Of a DNA stretch of 6,688 nt, positions 6,378 to 6,688 are shown piece by piece. Origin of the DNA: Desulfobacteraceae bacterium (GTDB lineage: Bacteria > Desulfobacterota > Desulfobacteria > Desulfobacterales > UBA11574). How positions within the stretch are numbered: position 1 is the first letter of the stretch; the number at the start of each line of letters is the position of its first letter. The notes below the pieces were generated by a model. The model did not search any database. It had not been told where the DNA came from and saw only the letters and a program-made list of their open reading frames with translations. The translations under genes were made by a program, and so were the position numbers. The stretch is from positions 1 through 6,688 of the forward strand of contig DAOVAE010000068.1 in NCBI GenBank assembly GCA_030671225.1, read 5' to 3'.

Positions 6378-6453
6378 AAGCGTTCAAGGGTTGATGGAAG
6401 CTTGTGTTGTGAATCTAACCTTGAACCATGAACGTTGAACCGTGAACGGTTAT
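6204..6453 (-). mobile_element. MITE-like non-autonomous element, copy 2 (between ptsH and the divergent selenoprotein gene)
   Basis: Second copy of the 250-bp element, in the same orientation as 3794-4043 and offset by a constant 2410 bp. The left end is GTATGCGTTCACAGGTTC (6204-6221) and the complement of the right end is ATAACCGTTCACGGTTC (6453-6437). Flanking direct copies of CTCTTTTTT (9 bp, exact) support transposition. The 12 differences from copy 1 are scattered through the element, as expected for independent drift. The terminal base is T here and C in copy 1, so the exact right boundary is uncertain by 1 bp. It was inserted into a divergent intergenic region that would have been about 168 bp, leaving the ptsH-proximal palindrome intact. 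Confidence 0.8.
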
Positions 6454-6462
6454 CTCTTTTTT
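6454..6462. repeat. Target-site duplication, right flank of element copy 2
   Basis: CTCTTTTTT, the partner of 6195-6203. It contains the same A6/T6-G/C core as the copy 1 target, on the opposite strand. Confidence 0.72.
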
Positions 6463-6534
6463 AGAACGTTTATCTGCAAAATATTGAAATATAAGTGATT
6501 ATTTTTGTCTTGCACAGGCATTAATTGTAAACCA

Positions 6535-6541
6535 GGGAGGT
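6535..6541 (+). promoter_or_regulatory. Shine-Dalgarno site of the selenoprotein-like gene
   Basis: GGGAGGT with 7 nt to the ATG at 6549. It is the strongest ribosome binding site in the window and supports translation of a frame that would otherwise stop after 12 codons. A possible -10 (TATAAG, 6490-6495) lies upstream without a good -35. Confidence 0.7.
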
Positions 6542-6548
6542 AGGAATA

Positions 6549-6688
6549 ATGGCTGACAAAATATTGATTTTTGGTAAAGATACTTGACCTTATACAAACC
6601 AGGCTCGTGAAGCTTTTGCCAAACAAGGCCGGGAGGTTGAATATTACGATGTTCGGCAAGATGCCGATAAAATGGATTCCATGCTTAA
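6549..6688 (+). CDS. Uxx-star family glutaredoxin-like selenoprotein (in-frame TGA = Sec; 3' end outside window)
   Basis: Translation from ATG 6549 gives MADKILIFGKDT, then TGA (6585-6587), then PYTNQAREAFAKQGREVEYY and DVRQDADKMDSML to the window edge, with no other stop. This is the start of a glutaredoxin/thioredoxin fold: strand KILIFG, active site at the head of helix 1, strand VEYYDV. The TGA falls exactly where glutaredoxins have the nucleophilic Cys of CPYC/CPYT, giving UPYT. Small glutaredoxin-like selenoproteins of this kind (the 'Uxx-star' family) are known in anaerobic deltaproteobacteria. A likely role is thiol-disulfide or other redox chemistry; the substrate is unknown. A good ribosome site precedes it and a bSECIS-like hairpin follows the TGA. 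The gene is divergent from ptsH with the element copy between them. The alternative is a nonsense-mutated Cys gene, less likely given the otherwise clean frame. Sec use requires selABCD elsewhere in the genome. Confidence 0.8.
6601..6615 (+). promoter_or_regulatory. Candidate bacterial SECIS hairpin
   Basis: AGGCU-CGUGA-AGCUU folds into a 5-bp stem (one G-U pair) with a loop containing GU, starting 13 nt after the in-frame UGA. In E. coli fdhF the minimal SelB-binding hairpin begins about 11 nt after its UGA and also exposes GU in the loop, so position and loop agree. The bulged U of the E. coli element is not evident and the stem is short. By-eye fold only. Confidence 0.45.

Noticed and set aside
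6585..6587. TGA as a genuine stop or nonsense mutation
   Set aside because: The frame continues cleanly with good glutaredoxin sequence, the TGA replaces precisely the catalytic Cys, and a bSECIS-like hairpin follows. It remains the main alternative.
6450..6659. A 69-codon minus-strand frame opposite the selenoprotein-like gene
   Set aside because: It has no recognisable motif or good ribosome site and is antisense to a frame with strong glutaredoxin features.

Overview
The window reads as chromosomal DNA of an anaerobic, moderate-GC deltaproteobacterium (Desulfobacterota, most likely Desulfobacterales-like). This is inferred from gene content: an ETF:quinone oxidoreductase, an HPr/Enzyme I pair with no sugar permease nearby, a glutaredoxin-like gene with an in-frame TGA that looks like selenocysteine, and fragments of a four-helix-bundle protein resembling those I recall from this group. 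No 16S or other decisive marker is present.

Layout: nt 1-1625 (+) holds an ABC1/AarF/UbiB-family atypical kinase whose 5' end lies left of the window. It meets, tail to tail, an ETF-QO gene (1620-3293, -); the two stop codons share the palindrome TTATAA. The minus strand then carries, read right to left, ptsH (5834-6121), ptsI (4058-5827), smpB (3305-3763) and ETF-QO, probably transcribed in that order. At the right edge, on the plus strand and divergent from ptsH, begins a small Uxx-star/glutaredoxin-like gene (6549 to beyond 6688). Its catalytic first Cys position is TGA (6585-6587), followed by a bSECIS-like hairpin.

The main unexplained structure is a 250-bp element present twice in the same orientation (3794-4043 and 6204-6453; 12 differences over 249 aligned bases, no indels). 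Each copy has imperfect terminal inverted repeats (GTA..CGTTCAC.GGTTC) and is bounded by an exact direct duplication (CAAAAAAG for copy 1, CTCTTTTTT for copy 2). This makes it a non-autonomous MITE-like transposable element. Its interior encodes, on the minus strand, a decayed piece of a four-helix-bundle (23S rRNA intervening-sequence/S23-like) protein, with a frame open up to the element's end. Copy 1 was inserted between ptsI and smpB, which would have been only 36 bp apart before; copy 2 was inserted in the divergent ptsH/selenoprotein intergenic region. The two copies bracket ptsH-ptsI as direct repeats.

How the genes fit together: HPr and Enzyme I form a phosphorelay, here probably regulatory because no EII component is visible. 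SmpB serves trans-translation. ETF-QO passes electrons from electron-transfer flavoprotein to the membrane quinone pool, and the UbiB-family protein is of a type linked to quinone biosynthesis. The last two are therefore functionally compatible neighbours, though convergently transcribed. No rRNA, tRNA, tmRNA, CRISPR array or convincing intrinsic terminator was seen, and no gene-free stretch exceeds 300 bases apart from the intergenic regions occupied by the two elements.
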